A DNA stretch of 64,000 nucleotides from Symbiodinium natans (Eukaryota; Sar; Dinophyceae; Suessiales; Symbiodiniaceae). The position numbers were made by a program, and so were the translations under genes. The stretch is taken from NCBI GenBank assembly GCA_905221605.1, contig CAJNDS010002105.1, forward strand, positions 62,001-126,000. The letters run 5' to 3'. The notes beneath the pieces are model-generated. The model was not told the DNA's origin, searched no databases, and saw only the letters and a program-made list of their open reading frames with translations. Shown here piece after piece: positions 35,151 to 46,902 of this stretch; within the stretch, counting starts at the first letter, position 1; each line of letters starts with the position of its first letter.

Positions 35151-36057
35151 CGGCAGACTCGATGGAGACCTGCAGCAACCCAGAAATCCAGACTCGGGAG
35201 GCCAGGAGCCAGTCGTGCCGCCCTCCCCCACCACAAAGGGGCAACAGACTCCGAGCCCCAGATCTTAACACCCTCTCGTGGCCTTTCAGCGCGATTCCCC
35301 TAGGCACCCTGTGGCTCATAATCCGCACCGCCATTCGGGCTTACAGTGCTGGGAACACCAGCTCCATCCGCAAAGGCTGGGCACCCTCACCACTGTGGGA
35401 GTCGCGCCCATCTCTGTGAAGTTGACCTCGGTAGCAAAGCGCACACACACACACACACACTCGCAAGGCCCTTCTCCCACGCTCATGATCGACTCGCCAC
35501 GTTCTGCCACAAAGCCGCACGGAATTTGTACACTATAATTCTGATTGGAGTGTGCCCTCGATGAGCCGTCTGTCCCGATGCCACTACAATTCGGACCCAC
35601 TTGGCACTTTTTGTGTATCCGCCCAGTTTGTTGCCAAATCGTACCTCCTCCATACCAGCACACCGAGACATTAGTGCTTCTAGGCTCGTAAAGACAAACT
35701 GGGTCATGAGACATGAGACTGAACTCTGAACATGACTCCACAGTGACGACTTCCTCGAGGCCACAGCCAGTGGAGGGAGGGCCAAGGATTCGTCCTTGCA
35801 GTTCGATGCAGTTCGCTGGGTGTGTGGTTTTCGAACGCAGGACTCGGAAGAGGGCCAGAACTCGAGGCGCCTGTGAAACCTCTGTCGTGGCAGCTGTGGA
35901 TGGCGGCGCAGCAGCAGCAGCTGCCAATGCAGCCGCTGCGAGCTCTTCCGCGACCTCAACTGCAAGCACCTTCACATCCTATAAGCTGCGGAGAAGGCGG
36001 GTCAGCTGTTCCAAGCCGCCGGCCGTCATGCTGCCATCCGACTGCGGGGCAGCGCTT
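35151..36057 (-). CDS. Duplicated gene, copy B (partial), unknown family
   Basis: The paralogue of copy A, 2.0-2.24 kb upstream in transcription order. Matching exons: 36007-36057 (CPAVGWQHDGRRLGT), 35871-35954 (VAEELAAAALAAAAAAPPST and eight more), 35391-35426 (VNFTEMGATPTV) and 35151-35169 (VSIESA). Exon lengths (84, 36 and 19 nt for the last three) equal those of copy A, and the donor classes agree for exons 1 and 3. An additional coding-like stretch, EEVRFGNKLGGYTKSAKWVR at about 35.58-35.66 kb, has no obvious counterpart found in copy A. Function unknown. Confidence 0.55.
35441..35461. repeat. (CA)n microsatellite
   Basis: About ten CA units just upstream (minus strand) of the third exon of copy B. 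Confidence 0.95.
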
Positions 36058-36913
36058 CCTGTCAGTCCAGCTTCTCGTGTCACTGCGACTTGAGCTTGGT
36101 GCACTCCTCCCTATTTCGAGGCGTCCCAGGCAACCAGCAGAAGGCTACAATGGCAGGTCGGGTCTCCAACACACTTACCCCTGGCCAGAAGCTGCAAGTT
36201 CTCTGTGAGTGCAACCGCCTCCCATAGAGCTCGTTGCACGGCTTGCTGCTCCTCTGGTCGCCGCCTGCATGAGAGCTGTGTCCTACTACGGGAGCCTGCC
36301 GAGGCTGTGGGGAATGATTTAGATTGTCGCAGTATCTGTTTCTGCTGCTTCTGCCTTTAGGACCGCAGCCAACTCTGCCTGGAGGAAGCCCTGGCATGGT
36401 CGAGCTGCGACTGCTCACATTGCATTCGGGAGCATGAAGTTGGCATGAAGGGCTTAAACTGGCTTAAGCATCTCTGCAGCATTGCCTCCGGCCCATCAGA
36501 GCCCATGGGGCCGGTGGCATGGCTGGCAGCTCGGTCGGCCTTTCCACTTCTTTGATTTCGAACTTGTGAACAGATCTGAACACCCAAATCACTCGTGTAC
36601 CGACACCGAAAACGAAAGAAGATGCAGCTTTATTTACATTCATATGTACATTTTACATTTGTGAATAATTATGTATGTGGTATCCCCTCCGTTGTCCGCG
36701 TTTGGCTCGGTCCTTTCTGTTGTTTGCTGGTCCTGCATTTTGGTTCTTTTTGCGGTTCCATCCCCAGCGTTTTGCTTCATGTTATCCGTATGTTCCTACA
36801 TCATTTGTATGTGTTGTGATACATGCACCGGCGCAAGCCGGCATAAAGGACAAGTTGTACCTGCTCACATCTCCAAGATCGTGGATAACCTGGGGGGAGT
36901 GGGGGAGGATACC

Positions 36914-36942
36914 ATATATATATATATATAACATACATATAT
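36914..36942. repeat. (TA)n microsatellite
   Basis: About nine TA units followed by ACATACATA. Confidence 0.95.
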
Positions 36943-38099
36943 GTATCGCTGACCATATGGCTCACCCTCCCCCCACGATCAGGGCTGTAGGAATTTCTTA
37001 TAAGCCCTAATACTAAGTTTATCCATCTCTATGCGCTTACTAAGCAGTAGCTGCTTCTTCATTCTACTTCCACTTCAATACGTCTATCTGATATCTGATC
37101 AGGATTCTATTCAATGTAGCTGATCTATATCAATCATGAATGATACATGATTGTTTTAGTTTGGATATATAATAGCAGCAACTAATCGCCATTTCTTACG
37201 ATTCTTTCGTTCACTCTGTGAGTGATCAGTTATATCAGTATCTCTTACGAGGTATATGTACTTGTTTCACCAGGCGATCTCTTATAGCGGTACATTATTA
37301 TTCGGTTAATTGCTCAATTAATCAAAACTCCTCAATCGGGTGTGTTTATTTCAATGAAGCCATCAAAACCAAACATCCTCAAACTAACCCTCCCACACTG
37401 ACTCTGTGTAGAAAACCCTCGATCAACCATAGTTCTGAATATCTATTTCCATGGCTCATTACCTGATTCATGCAGCTCTCATTATTAGCGAACTTAATCT
37501 ATGGTTCATACATGAAAAATCAGAAAACGTTTATTATGTTCAATACTTCTCTCTCCTTTGTTCCATCTATCGAGGTAGAAATCATATCTTACTAAGATCA
37601 CCATTACCACAAGATTCCGGGTTCGCAATCGTCTACATCATCTTCATACTTGAAAAGTGGTTTATTCAACTACAACGAATTAATTTTTAGATGTGTAGAT
37701 ATCCTCGCAAACAGTTTCCCATAAAAAAACTGTTCTTTTTATATGTGTATATATATATGTTATTTGGTCTCAATTGGAATTCATATGAATCTGAATTTAA
37801 TTACAAATTGCCGTTATTCCATGGAATATTCATCTTACATCTCGATGAGCATAACTATCATAGTATTATTTCATCATAAATACGTTACCAAAGCTATTCA
37901 CTGCTCCAAGTGATAGAGTTAGAGAGTGCGCCACACTATGGGCCAGTGTTTTTCGGTTGAAACACTGCTTTGTTTCGAATTGTTCAGTGTTTTAGCGTTT
38001 TTTTCGAGAATTACAGCGGGTTATGTAATTATAAACAACATACTGAAAATCCTCAAAATCTTGAGTAAATTTGAATGGGAGTCTTCAAAAATCTAAATG

Positions 38100-38960
38100 G
38101 GAAGGGCACCCGGGCCCCCCCAGGCCCATTTAAAGTTTTAAAAATCTTTGAAGTCCTTAAAACAAAAACATTTGGACCCCTTCCGATGCAAACTGTTTAA
38201 GGACCTTGAAGGTTTTCAAGGGTTTTGAAAAACTTGACAAATCCGAAAAAAAATCAGGGCGCCTTCCCATTGACTTTTTTCAAAGATATTAAGCAAGGAT
38301 CAGGGGCCCTCCCCAGTTATTCGTTTAGGGTTTTCAACAATGTTAAGACCTTTAAAATCTTGAAAATCTGTAACATAAATGAATGGGTTAAATTTTGAAC
38401 ATTTAATTGGGGCGGGGGGGGGGGGGGGGGGAGGCTTTTTAAATCTTTGAAATCATTAAAATTGAACTGGGGGCCCCGTTTAAATTTCAAAGGGTGGCCT
38501 TTTAAAATCTCAAAAATATTTAAAATCCTTTAAACCTTTAAAATTTCATTGGGGCCCTCATAAATTTCAAAGGGGAGGCCCCTTCTCAGATCTTAAACAA
38601 ACTTTAACATCATTGAACTTTATTTGGGCCCCGCTGACCTTTGCCATGATCGCTCCCGCATGGCGCCTGACATGCCTTAGGAACTTAAAGCTTAGCGGCG
38701 CAAGCCCCCTTTACAATCTTTAAAATCTTTAATGCCTTTTAAATATATTTGGGGCCCTAATTAAACTTTGACGGGAGGGGGGGGGGCCTTTCTAGAATCT
38801 TTAAAATCTCTGAAATTGTTTTGGGGCCCCATTCAAACTTTAACAGGGGGGGCCACTGTAAAATTCTTCAAAACCTTTAAAGCCTTTAAAATTCAATTGG
38901 GGCGCCGGGGGGGGGGGGGCCTTTCCAAATCTTTAGAATATTTAAAATTGAATTGGGCAC
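38100..38960. repeat. Degenerate repeat with GGGGCCCC core
   Basis: A phrase built from A/T-rich spacer (CTTTAAAATC-like), then TTGGGGCCCC, then TTTAAATTT-like sequence recurs at roughly 38113, 38303, 38473, 38553, 38625, 38752, 38823, 38900 and 38955, so often 70-80 bp apart. Poly-G runs interrupt it (38,409-38,432 and near 38,905). Confidence 0.7.
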
Positions 38961-39039
38961 CCCATTTAAATTTTAACACCACCAATGACAATCGGACCTC
39001 GACGATGTTTATTTAAATTATGATAGAAGGCAACAAGCA

Positions 39040-39082
39040 TCTCTCTCTCTCTCTCTATATATATATACATATATATATATAT
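39040..39082. repeat. (CT)n-(TA)n compound microsatellite
   Basis: Eight CT units run into about eleven TA units. Confidence 0.95.
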
Positions 39083-39550
39083 GCGTGTTGTATACTGTTG
39101 CTACACTAACTCCTTTGAGACGCCGACACAAACCCGACATGGGACTGACCTAGCGACCCTTTTGTTGCTGCATTCATTCCTTTGAAGGGTGCCTTACCCA
39201 AGACAAACCCTAACTGGGACTGACCTAGTGGCCCCGAGGTGACCGGTTCCTTACATTACACCCTACGCCATAGTGGGGCAGCAGGTTTGCCGTAGTGCGT
39301 GATTGTGAAAATCAGTGGTTTTTTGGAGCCACGAAAAAATGCCAAAACAAAAAAAGTGCGAATGCTGGTTTTTACAGCATGTTCTCGTCGAAAACGCGAA
39401 GTCTTGCAAAACAAATAGCTTTCAAAACGACACTTTTGCAGTGCGGTTGTGCACATTTTCAAAAAGTCACCCTCAGAAACCCGAGCGAAACGCGCGTTTA
39501 AAGAAAGAAGCGTAAAATAGTGTTTTGTCGGTCGCACGGGGGGGGAAAGC

Positions 39551-39598
<48 letters not shown>

Positions 39599-39655
39599 TT
39601 ACTACTTACTACTTACTACTTACTACTTACTACTTACTACTTACTACTTACTACT

Positions 39656-39722
<67 letters not shown>

Positions 39723-39940
39723 GCTACTGCTACTGCTACTGCTACTGCTACTGCTACTACTGCTACTACCGCTACTACTGCTACTACTGCTACTACTGCT
39801 ACTACTGCTGCTACTGCTACTACTGCTGCTACTGCTACTACTGCTACTACTGCTACTACTGCTACTGCTGCTACTACTGCTACTACTGCTACGACTGCTA
39901 CTACTGCTACTACTGCTACTACTGCTACTACTCCTACTCC
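39551..39940. repeat. (CTA)n array with 7-bp and CTGCTA variants
   Basis: Three zones follow: (CTA)n at 39,551-39,600; a 7-bp variant CTACTTA repeated about eight times to about 39,660; then (CTA)n again, passing into CTG/CTA mixtures to 39,940. The long Leu, Thr/Ala or Ser frames across it are translations of the repeat. Confidence 0.97.
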
Positions 39941-40343
39941 TAATAATGCTACTGCCAGTACTATTTTTGCAGTAGTAGTGATGGTGTGATTGATTAAAAG
40001 TTAACAATGAGCTTCATTGGACAAAAAGTAAATTAAATACCAAACTGTGTAAATCCAAATTAGATTAAGTGTTAGTAGATAAACTATGAAATATTCTTGA
40101 GATAAAGAAGAATCGTATTTATATGAATTTCCACTTGGAAAGTAATATACATTTGCTGCTGCTACATTTGTACACAGATTGCGTTGTTTGCCCATGAGCA
40201 GCCTAGAAAAGTATTATAGACGAGCAATTCTGGGAAAAAAAACAACATTTTCCCCACAAATCCAAACATCCAAAACCATGAAGCCGGGACCCCACTTATT
40301 TTTGCTATTTTTGTTGAATTTTGGTGTTCACAAGGTTATCGCT

Positions 40344-40369
40344 TTTTTTGGGGGAGAATCCCCAAAAAA
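40344..40369. other. Perfect inverted repeat (10-bp stem)
   Basis: TTTTTTGGGG, a 6-nt spacer, then CCCCAAAAAA. It lies about 200 bp downstream of the stop codon at 40,576 on the minus strand. Whether it acts in 3'-end formation is unknown. Confidence 0.6.
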
Positions 40370-40575
40370 CGTGTGCAAAAAGTGCTTGTTGTTCTTGCTG
40401 CTGCAGAAATTGTGCTTTGAATAAGGCCTTTTTAGGCAGATCAAGCACACAGTGCTCACCAGATAGCATACGTTTTTTCGATGCTTTTTTTAGGTGATGA
40501 AGTGTAGAACGTGCAAACCCACTCGTGTTTCATTGTTTGCACGGTTTTACACAGATTCTGCAGTCAAAAGGTGAA

Positions 40576-40742
40576 TTACGAAACGTGCTGCAGAGCCTTC
40601 TTGGCGAGGTCGCCGAGCAGCTGCTGGGCCACGGACTCGAGAGCTGCCTTTTTTGAAGGGAGATCCACAGACCGAGGCCCTTCCCCAACAAGACGGTCAT
40701 CATATCTCGCCTCCGTAACTTCTGCACCCAAGGATCCGAAGC
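40576..40742 (-). CDS. Terminal exon of an unassigned gene
   Basis: From an AG|G acceptor (40742/40743) the minus strand reads an uninterrupted frame (FGSLGAEVTEARYDDRLVGE, then KKAALESVAQQLLGDLAKKA) to LQHVS and a TAA at 40,576. The second half is a clear amphipathic helix. Composition is strongly coding-like. I recognise no family. The exon abuts AT-rich island 2. Confidence 0.6.
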
Positions 40743-41780
40743 CTCAGATTCACTGGTGTCGTTGTCTGTTATGCTTAGAGGAGTCGCCTTGTGTTTTTCT
40801 CCTTGCCGCTTGATGCTGGCTTAACGTTGCATTCGCAGAGCTCTCAGTGTCAGACGGTCATGTCCCATTGCCCAGATAGCCGAAAGGAGAAGGCTGTAGG
40901 AAATGGTAGTACTTGTTTCAATGAAGACCCACCCGGCAATCAACCGGTGCATCAGCCAAAAAACTGAAAACACAAAACAGTACAAAACATAAATGCTACA
41001 GCTAGACTGCCAAAAAACATAACTGACTGTCAACACGTCCGGCTCAGGAAGCCCAAGCTAACAGCCAAGGAACAGTCCGATGGTGTTGGGAGCTCCTCCG
41101 CCAAATTTCGGCTACGCTTTGCGACGCAAAATCGGACACATCCACATGACTACTTTCAGGTACAAACAACGATATTCGCCTCGGCTCCGGCGGAGAGGCA
41201 AGCAAACCAGGATCTGGTCTGCCCTTCTGGCCCCCCCCCCACCCCCCTTTGTGGCTTTGTCGTACCTTCCCTACCCAGCTTTGATGGGAGCGAAGTCCCT
41301 GCGAAAGCAGCGACACATAGCACACACGCAGCAAGGTCCGGGAGGTAGGGTGGTCCCAGGAAGGTCCCAGGAAGTCAAGGGCGTTTTCAGGGGGTGTCAG
41401 GGCATGTCAAGGTTTTGAAAACCCCCCTTTTTTCGTGTTGTTTTGGCGTGGTTTGTAGGAGCGGCGCCCCCTGGCCCCTATGGAAATCTTATGGAACTTC
41501 TGGGGCAGTGGGCCTTGCATGGCCTTGGCCCCCTGGTGGCCCTAGCCAAGACAAAGCAACGGATAAGTGTGGGTTTGCTTCGTCTGCGATGTGCCGCTGC
41601 GAGTCCATTACCGAAGCATACCGCACCCCGTGTTGAGCTAGCCCGAGTCCGGAGGTGGCGCGCGCAAGCATTTACACAGGTCTGATATCCGTCCCAAGCC
41701 GGCGGCGAATGTCGCAAAGTTCTTCTGGTAACATTGTTTGCACCCATGCCCATTGCACAAGTCGCACCCGCCTGAGCTGC

Positions 41781-41916
41781 CTTGCTCACAAGGTAGCTCT
41801 CAAACTCCTGTGGCTCAGCATGGGCTGGGCTTGCCACGGGGATGTTGGAGGGTGGCTGCTTTGCCACACCAGGAAGCCTCCTTCGTCAGAACGCCATCGT
41901 GGTTGCTGTCCATGGC
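41781..41916 (-). CDS. EF-hand calcium-binding exons
   Basis: Two exons join in phase: 41878-41916 (AMDSNHDGVLTKE) and 41781-41807 (EFESYLVSK). Together they form a canonical 12-residue EF-hand loop, DSNHDGVLTKEE, with Asp, Asn, Asp and the terminal Glu in the Ca2+-ligand positions, followed by the exiting helix. The first exon ends at a GC donor and both acceptors are AG|G. It may belong to the same gene as the EF-hand at 42.2-42.6 kb, but a stop codon follows that exon in frame, so a separate gene is possible. Confidence 0.7.
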
Positions 41917-42181
41917 CTTGAAGGTTCCAGTGTGCCGAGATTCTTGGGACGGTGTCGAGAAGCACGTGTGAAGCATGGTCTGCAAGATTCCCTGGCCTCA
42001 AAGGAAGCCGCCACCAGTGCCGGCTGAACCTGCTCGGCTGTGGCAATTTTTGTCTCAGGGGCTTTGTTGCCCAAATGATCGATTTTGGAAAATTCAAAAA
42101 TCATCAAAAAGACTTTGTTCAGAGAAGATCACGTCATGTCTACCCGAAACCCTAAAGCTCTGCAGATCCGAGTCGGCAAGG

Positions 42182-42553
42182 CTACTCGTGTGCGGACTTC
42201 AGTGCAGACTTCAGTGCCGAGCGGTCCTCGGGAGACAGACGTGGCTGGGCCCAGGCTGCAAACTCCTCTGCAGAGACGACCTCAGCAAGTGCTTGGCAGT
42301 CTTCGGGCTTCGCAGGATGGTTTTACCCTTTTACTGCTTTTTTACACGCATTTACTCGTAGTTTCACAAGTCATTTTACGAGTGGAGCTGGCAAGGATGG
42401 CAATACGATGGCAATGCTTTGCAGGGCTGTTTGAAGATAAACGAAGATGAGTGAGATGAGTGAAGCTTCCGCGCAGGTCCTCAGAATTCCTCAGGCCCTG
42501 CAGACTGAGCAAAGCACACCGTCGTTGTTTGTGTCGGCCACCACAAACTCCTC
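42182..42553 (-). CDS. EF-hand calcium-binding exons, possibly C-terminal end
   Basis: Exon 42518-42553 reads EEFVVADTNNDG and ends at a GT donor. Exon 42182-42280 continues VVSAEEFAAWAQPRLSPEDR and runs to a TAG at 42,182. The junction rebuilds a complete EF-hand loop, DTNNDGVVSAEE, with ligands at positions 1, 3, 5 and 12. The partner hand at 41.8-41.9 kb lies downstream in the same orientation. Calmodulin-like and many multi-domain proteins carry such hands; nothing here specifies which. Confidence 0.7.
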
Positions 42554-43094
42554 CTGTGCTCGGATCAGGACGAACTTCCACACTCGAACCCCGGGAGTTA
42601 GACTTGTTAAGCCCTAGAGTTCCAACTTCCGGTCCTTTGCTGATCGTTTGATGTTCGATATGAATGCCGCTTCACGCTCCTCAGCGATTGGAATCTGAGT
42701 CTAGCAGGTTGAGCAGCATCTGTCAATGACTTGGACGTGCTCTTGTGGGGTAGTACTTGAAACTGCGAATGCCCGAGGCTCGGCGCTTTTCAGAATCACA
42801 CGTGCACCGTACATAGCTTGATGGCCAGGTGCCCAGCGTGTGCAAGGCGCATGTCAGACCTGTGGGACTGTCGGCTGCAGCACTGCATGACACCGTGCCT
42901 TCGTGAAGTTTCGTGAGCTTGTGGTCTCCGCCCCCCTCGCTGCTTGTGCTGCTCAAGTATTCTCCATTCGCTTGTGATCATAAGCCTTCTGGTCTACATC
43001 GCCTTTGAGCACACGAGCGTGGAAGTCACAAGAACGAGTCAACCCTTGAGACAGTCTTCTGATGTCTTCTGACATCGCGCAGTGTAAGCAGCCG

Positions 43095-43145
43095 ACACTG
43101 CACTCTGCATTGGGCTGGTACCACTGCCATCCTCCAGGCCCTCAG
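43095..43145 (-). CDS. Candidate exon, Trp/Cys-rich, duplicated at 44.2 kb
   Basis: The minus strand reads GWQWYQPNAECSVGC. The DNA closely resembles that at 44,215-44,265, over roughly 40 bp. The alternative frame, EDGSGTSPMQSAVSAA, is also conserved between the two sites, so the coding frame is not settled. Confidence 0.35.
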
Positions 43146-43162
43146 AGGGTGTGACTCCAGGC

Positions 43163-43190
43163 TTGACACATGTTGACACATGTTGACACC
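43163..43190. repeat. 10-bp tandem repeat
   Basis: TTGACACATG repeated 2.7 times. Confidence 0.95.
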
Positions 43191-44214
43191 CGCGGTCACG
43201 GAGCACTCTGTCACAGAGGCACTCTCACTTTCAACCTTTGAACACAATGGGCCTAAATGCTACGACTGCTACGAGGCCCGTGCATATGGGTCCACAAGGA
43301 AGTCCGAAATCTGGGCAGCGGCAACCTGGACAGGGGACTCGGGAAGTTCGCGTCCCTCCAGGGCTGCTGTCTCATTTGTTGCCGCTTCTCTTGGCTTCGT
43401 TAATTTGCTGTGTTCTTTCTCGTTTTCGCCAACTTTGACATGCCTCGATCTACACATTTAATCCGTCGACGGCCTTGGCCGCGCGGCGCTTCGCTGCAGC
43501 AGCGGCGGCTTCTCGCTCCTTCTGATATCGGGCTGGCAATGGGTTATGACATATGATGAGCTTTGCCAGGTTTGGAGCTCTCCAATCTCACTGCTGTCGG
43601 TTGCCCCGACCTTCCTTTGTTGTTCGAGAACGTCAACCCAAGAAATTCATCTGAGCTTCAGATAGGTTACCAGGTTAGCCAAGCCCGGCAGCATGAATCA
43701 CAGCTGATCTTGCTGTAAGTTGTGCAGGACTGTGGCTTTTGTACTGCTTGGGTCTCCTTTCTTGTCTCTGTGGTGCTGTTGCTGCTGGCGGGCTGACCAC
43801 TGAGTTTACGCTTTGGCTAAACTACCTAGAGCCTAGAATCTTAGCGGGCGTTTTTGGTTCCTCCATGTTCCTCCTGCCTTCTGCAAGGGCACGTATGAGT
43901 GATAATATGGGGCTGCCCCGCAATGAGCTTGCAAGTCAACGCAATGCATTCGCCACTGGCTTGCAGGCTTGCAGTCCTTGCAAAGTCGGGCATCGGACCT
44001 TCAGGCGGGGAGTCTGCAGCTTGGTTCAGCGAGAGAACTCGGGGCCACTAATGATCCACTTTCTCGGTGTGAGCATGGGAAACTTCTAGTCGACATGTAT
44101 CACAGGAGGCTGGATTCGACGCAAAGCGCTTCAGACACCCAGCAGACCTAGCACCTCACAATCCAGGGACAGGCTCAGCAGAAAAGTGACTGGCTCAGGC
44201 AGAATTAAGCGGCC

Positions 44215-44265
44215 CACACGGCACTTTGGATGGGGCTGGTGCCAGTGCCATCCTCCATGGCCTGA
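44215..44265 (-). CDS. Candidate exon, Trp/His-rich, duplicate of 43.1 kb
   Basis: The minus strand reads GWHWHQPHPKCRVGR, the counterpart of the segment 1.12 kb away at 43.1 kb. An Ala/Glu-rich piece (QAAEELAKSALPPAATTAQT) at about 44.77-44.84 kb resembles the second exon of copies A and B. Confidence 0.35.
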
Positions 44266-45189
44266 GCATACCATGACCAGCCGCAGCCGGACGACAGCCG
44301 CTGCATGTCACTGCGACAGGCGACCCAACATCGCGCAACGCACCAAATGTAAAGTCAGTCCCCGGCATAAGGGTCCAGCAGCAGCTTGGGAATGAAGTCG
44401 GCCTGGCAAAGAACGCGTCGTCCAAGGAAGGTGTCTTGTCGTCTTGTCCTATCTAACTTCTGAGAGATTGCTCCAAGCCACAGGGGTTGGTAGCCTGTCG
44501 GCCAAGGCAAGTGCTTCGTGACTGTGCGACTTGCCTCTGGCTCCGCAGGCGCCACAAGCTTCTGCACCTTCAAAGCTCACCACTCCGAAGCTCAACACAG
44601 TGCAATCAAATTGTGCAGCTGGTGCAGGGCCTTTGAACCACTTGATGCGGCTGAGCCGCTTACAGTAGCATGCAAAGCTCAGAACGGAGATTCTGAAGCT
44701 ACGAAAGCGACAAAATTGACTGAAGCAGCTACGAGTACTAGTTACTAGTACAGTAAAGCGTGCTGCGGCCTCTGTTGGGAACTCCGTCTGCGCTGTCGTC
44801 GCTGCAGGAGGCAAGGCGGACTTCGCCAGCTCTTCTGCAGCCTGACCCAGGTTTTCGGCTCCCCAACTCTAAAGCCCCCAAACCCAGCATCGTAAAGAAC
44901 CGCGAGGTCTAAACGTACACGGGAGGCAGTCCATAGCGGAAAAAAGTGGAAAAGAGTGAAAGACTCTTCACCTATCCAGAGGCGGAGCTGTTCAAGTACC
45001 CGGTGCCTCAGCTTCCTTTGGGAGCTCCGGCTCGAAAGTTGGGGCCTCGGGTCTTAGGGTCTCGGTGCGGACATGGCCCTTCAGAGGTTTGCACCTGGTT
45101 TCCGGCGCGCACCGCCTCCCACCATGACCATCCATGACCGCTATCACCGCTAGTTGCCACAACTGCAGTAGCCGCCATTTACTACCACG

Positions 45190-45330
45190 TTCGCCGCTGT
45201 AGCACTTCCACCGGCCAATAGCAACTAGCCAGCCGAGCTCCCCAGCCCACTGCGATTCGGTTGGCATGGCCTCAACCAAGTTCCCGATCTTGAGCGAACG
45301 CCGAGCATCGGCATCTGATGTCATGACTGT
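45190..45330 (-). CDS. Candidate exon with IGRW motif
   Basis: The minus strand reads DADARRSLKIGNLVEAMPTE, then SQWAGELGWLVAIGRWKCYS. The [AS][VI]G[TR]W pattern also occurs in several other minus-strand exons between 33 and 51 kb. Confidence 0.4.
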
Positions 45331-46458
45331 ACTATATAGTGTCCTATGCTGAGGCACACGCGGAGCTCACGGCGTTGCCTCACCGGATTTTGATCTTCGT
45401 ACTTTCCAATCGATCAAAGAACAACGTAAAGAAAACGACCGACAAAAGAAAACGACCGACAACTGCCAGCAATGTCCTGGTGCGGTGCAGTCGGGCCTGT
45501 CATGCTAGTGGCATACATCGTCGTTCCTGCTGGAACCATTGTCGAGGTGGTGGCATGCCTCGATAGCACTGGTCAAGCCGAATAATCTGCCTCGGCCTCA
45601 AGCCATAGGAGTTTGGGGAGCATTCTCAGGTACCCACCTCCCCACACTGCGCCGACCCCCATTTTGCTCAGGGAGCATTTTGCCCCAACCCACTCCGCTC
45701 AACCCTCCCTTTTTGGACCCTTCTGGCATCTCAACACCCAGAATCGAAAGGCTGGGATTCCAGGTTTCCCCAAGCGCATGCGAAACTTCGCCACACAATC
45801 CTGGAAGTGCCATTGCTTTGATTCTTTGATGGCTTCCTCAACACGTGAAACTTGCGATTTCTTCATCCCAAAGGCTGCGTGATGCTGCATGCTTCTCTGC
45901 TTACACGGCTTTCAAGGCCGACCATACGTGCACCCCCATTCTCTTCGGCAAGGGCGACTTCCGGCCGTGGCGCTAAAAGCATGCAGAATATGCAGAATGA
46001 ATTGTGCTGGGTGCAAGGCCCGTCCACCGGCCCTTCCTCAAAGGATGCAGTGTGCCGCACCTTATTCAGGGATATTCAGGGTTTCAGAGCTGACCTGCCT
46101 TTTTTCCGGTTTTTTTCAAACACTCAAGGCATCTCTTGAGGGCCGAGGTATGCCGAGGTGCCGTGACCTGAAGGTCCGTCGCCCGAGTACCTCACGGTCT
46201 TAGGCAGATGATGGCTGAGCTTCCGAGGATGAGCAGCACCTTTGGGTCCAATCCGTGCCGCTGAGAGCCTCTGCTCCACCTCACGACATCGTGCGGACAT
46301 AAAGTACGCTCTGTATACTCTGTATGCTCTGTATACTCTGCATACCACGTTTCCACCAACGATTGGCCTCGGCCAGGAGGCTCTCTTCTGCTTCGAGAAT
46401 TTTAGCCTTCAACGCCTGAAGACTGTGCGGCATGAGCCATGAGATTGAGAGCAGAAAC

Positions 46459-46660
46459 ACGCACGCACGCTCACGCTCACGCTTGAGCTCACGCTCATGC
46501 GCGCACACACACACACACACAGACACAGAGACACACACACACACGCGCGCGCGCGCGCGCACGCGCACGCACACGCACACGCACACACGCACACACGCAC
46601 ACACGCACACACACACGCGCACACGCGCACACGCGCACACGCACACACTCACACACGCAC

Positions 46661-46749
<89 letters not shown>

Positions 46750-46863
46750 CACACACACACATGTGCACACAGGTGCACACACATGCAAACATAAACACAC
46801 ATAAATCATAAACACACAAGAACACACACACACACATAAACACATAAACACACACACACACAT

Positions 46864-46902
<39 letters not shown>

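Larger units (their letters stand above)
36600..40550. other. AT-rich island 2
   Basis: A second stretch of AT-rich sequence with microsatellites, poly-G runs, a degenerate GGGGCCCC repeat and a 390-bp trinucleotide array. The longest non-repeat open frames (about 80 codons near 37.2-37.7 kb) show no recognisable domain. It begins downstream of copy B and ends just before the terminal exon at 40,576, so it is intergenic with respect to the genes I could decode. Confidence 0.7.

Noticed and set aside
39520-40007. Poly-Leu, poly-Thr/Ala and poly-Ser frames of about 120-150 codons
   Set aside because: Direct translations of the CTA/CTG array.
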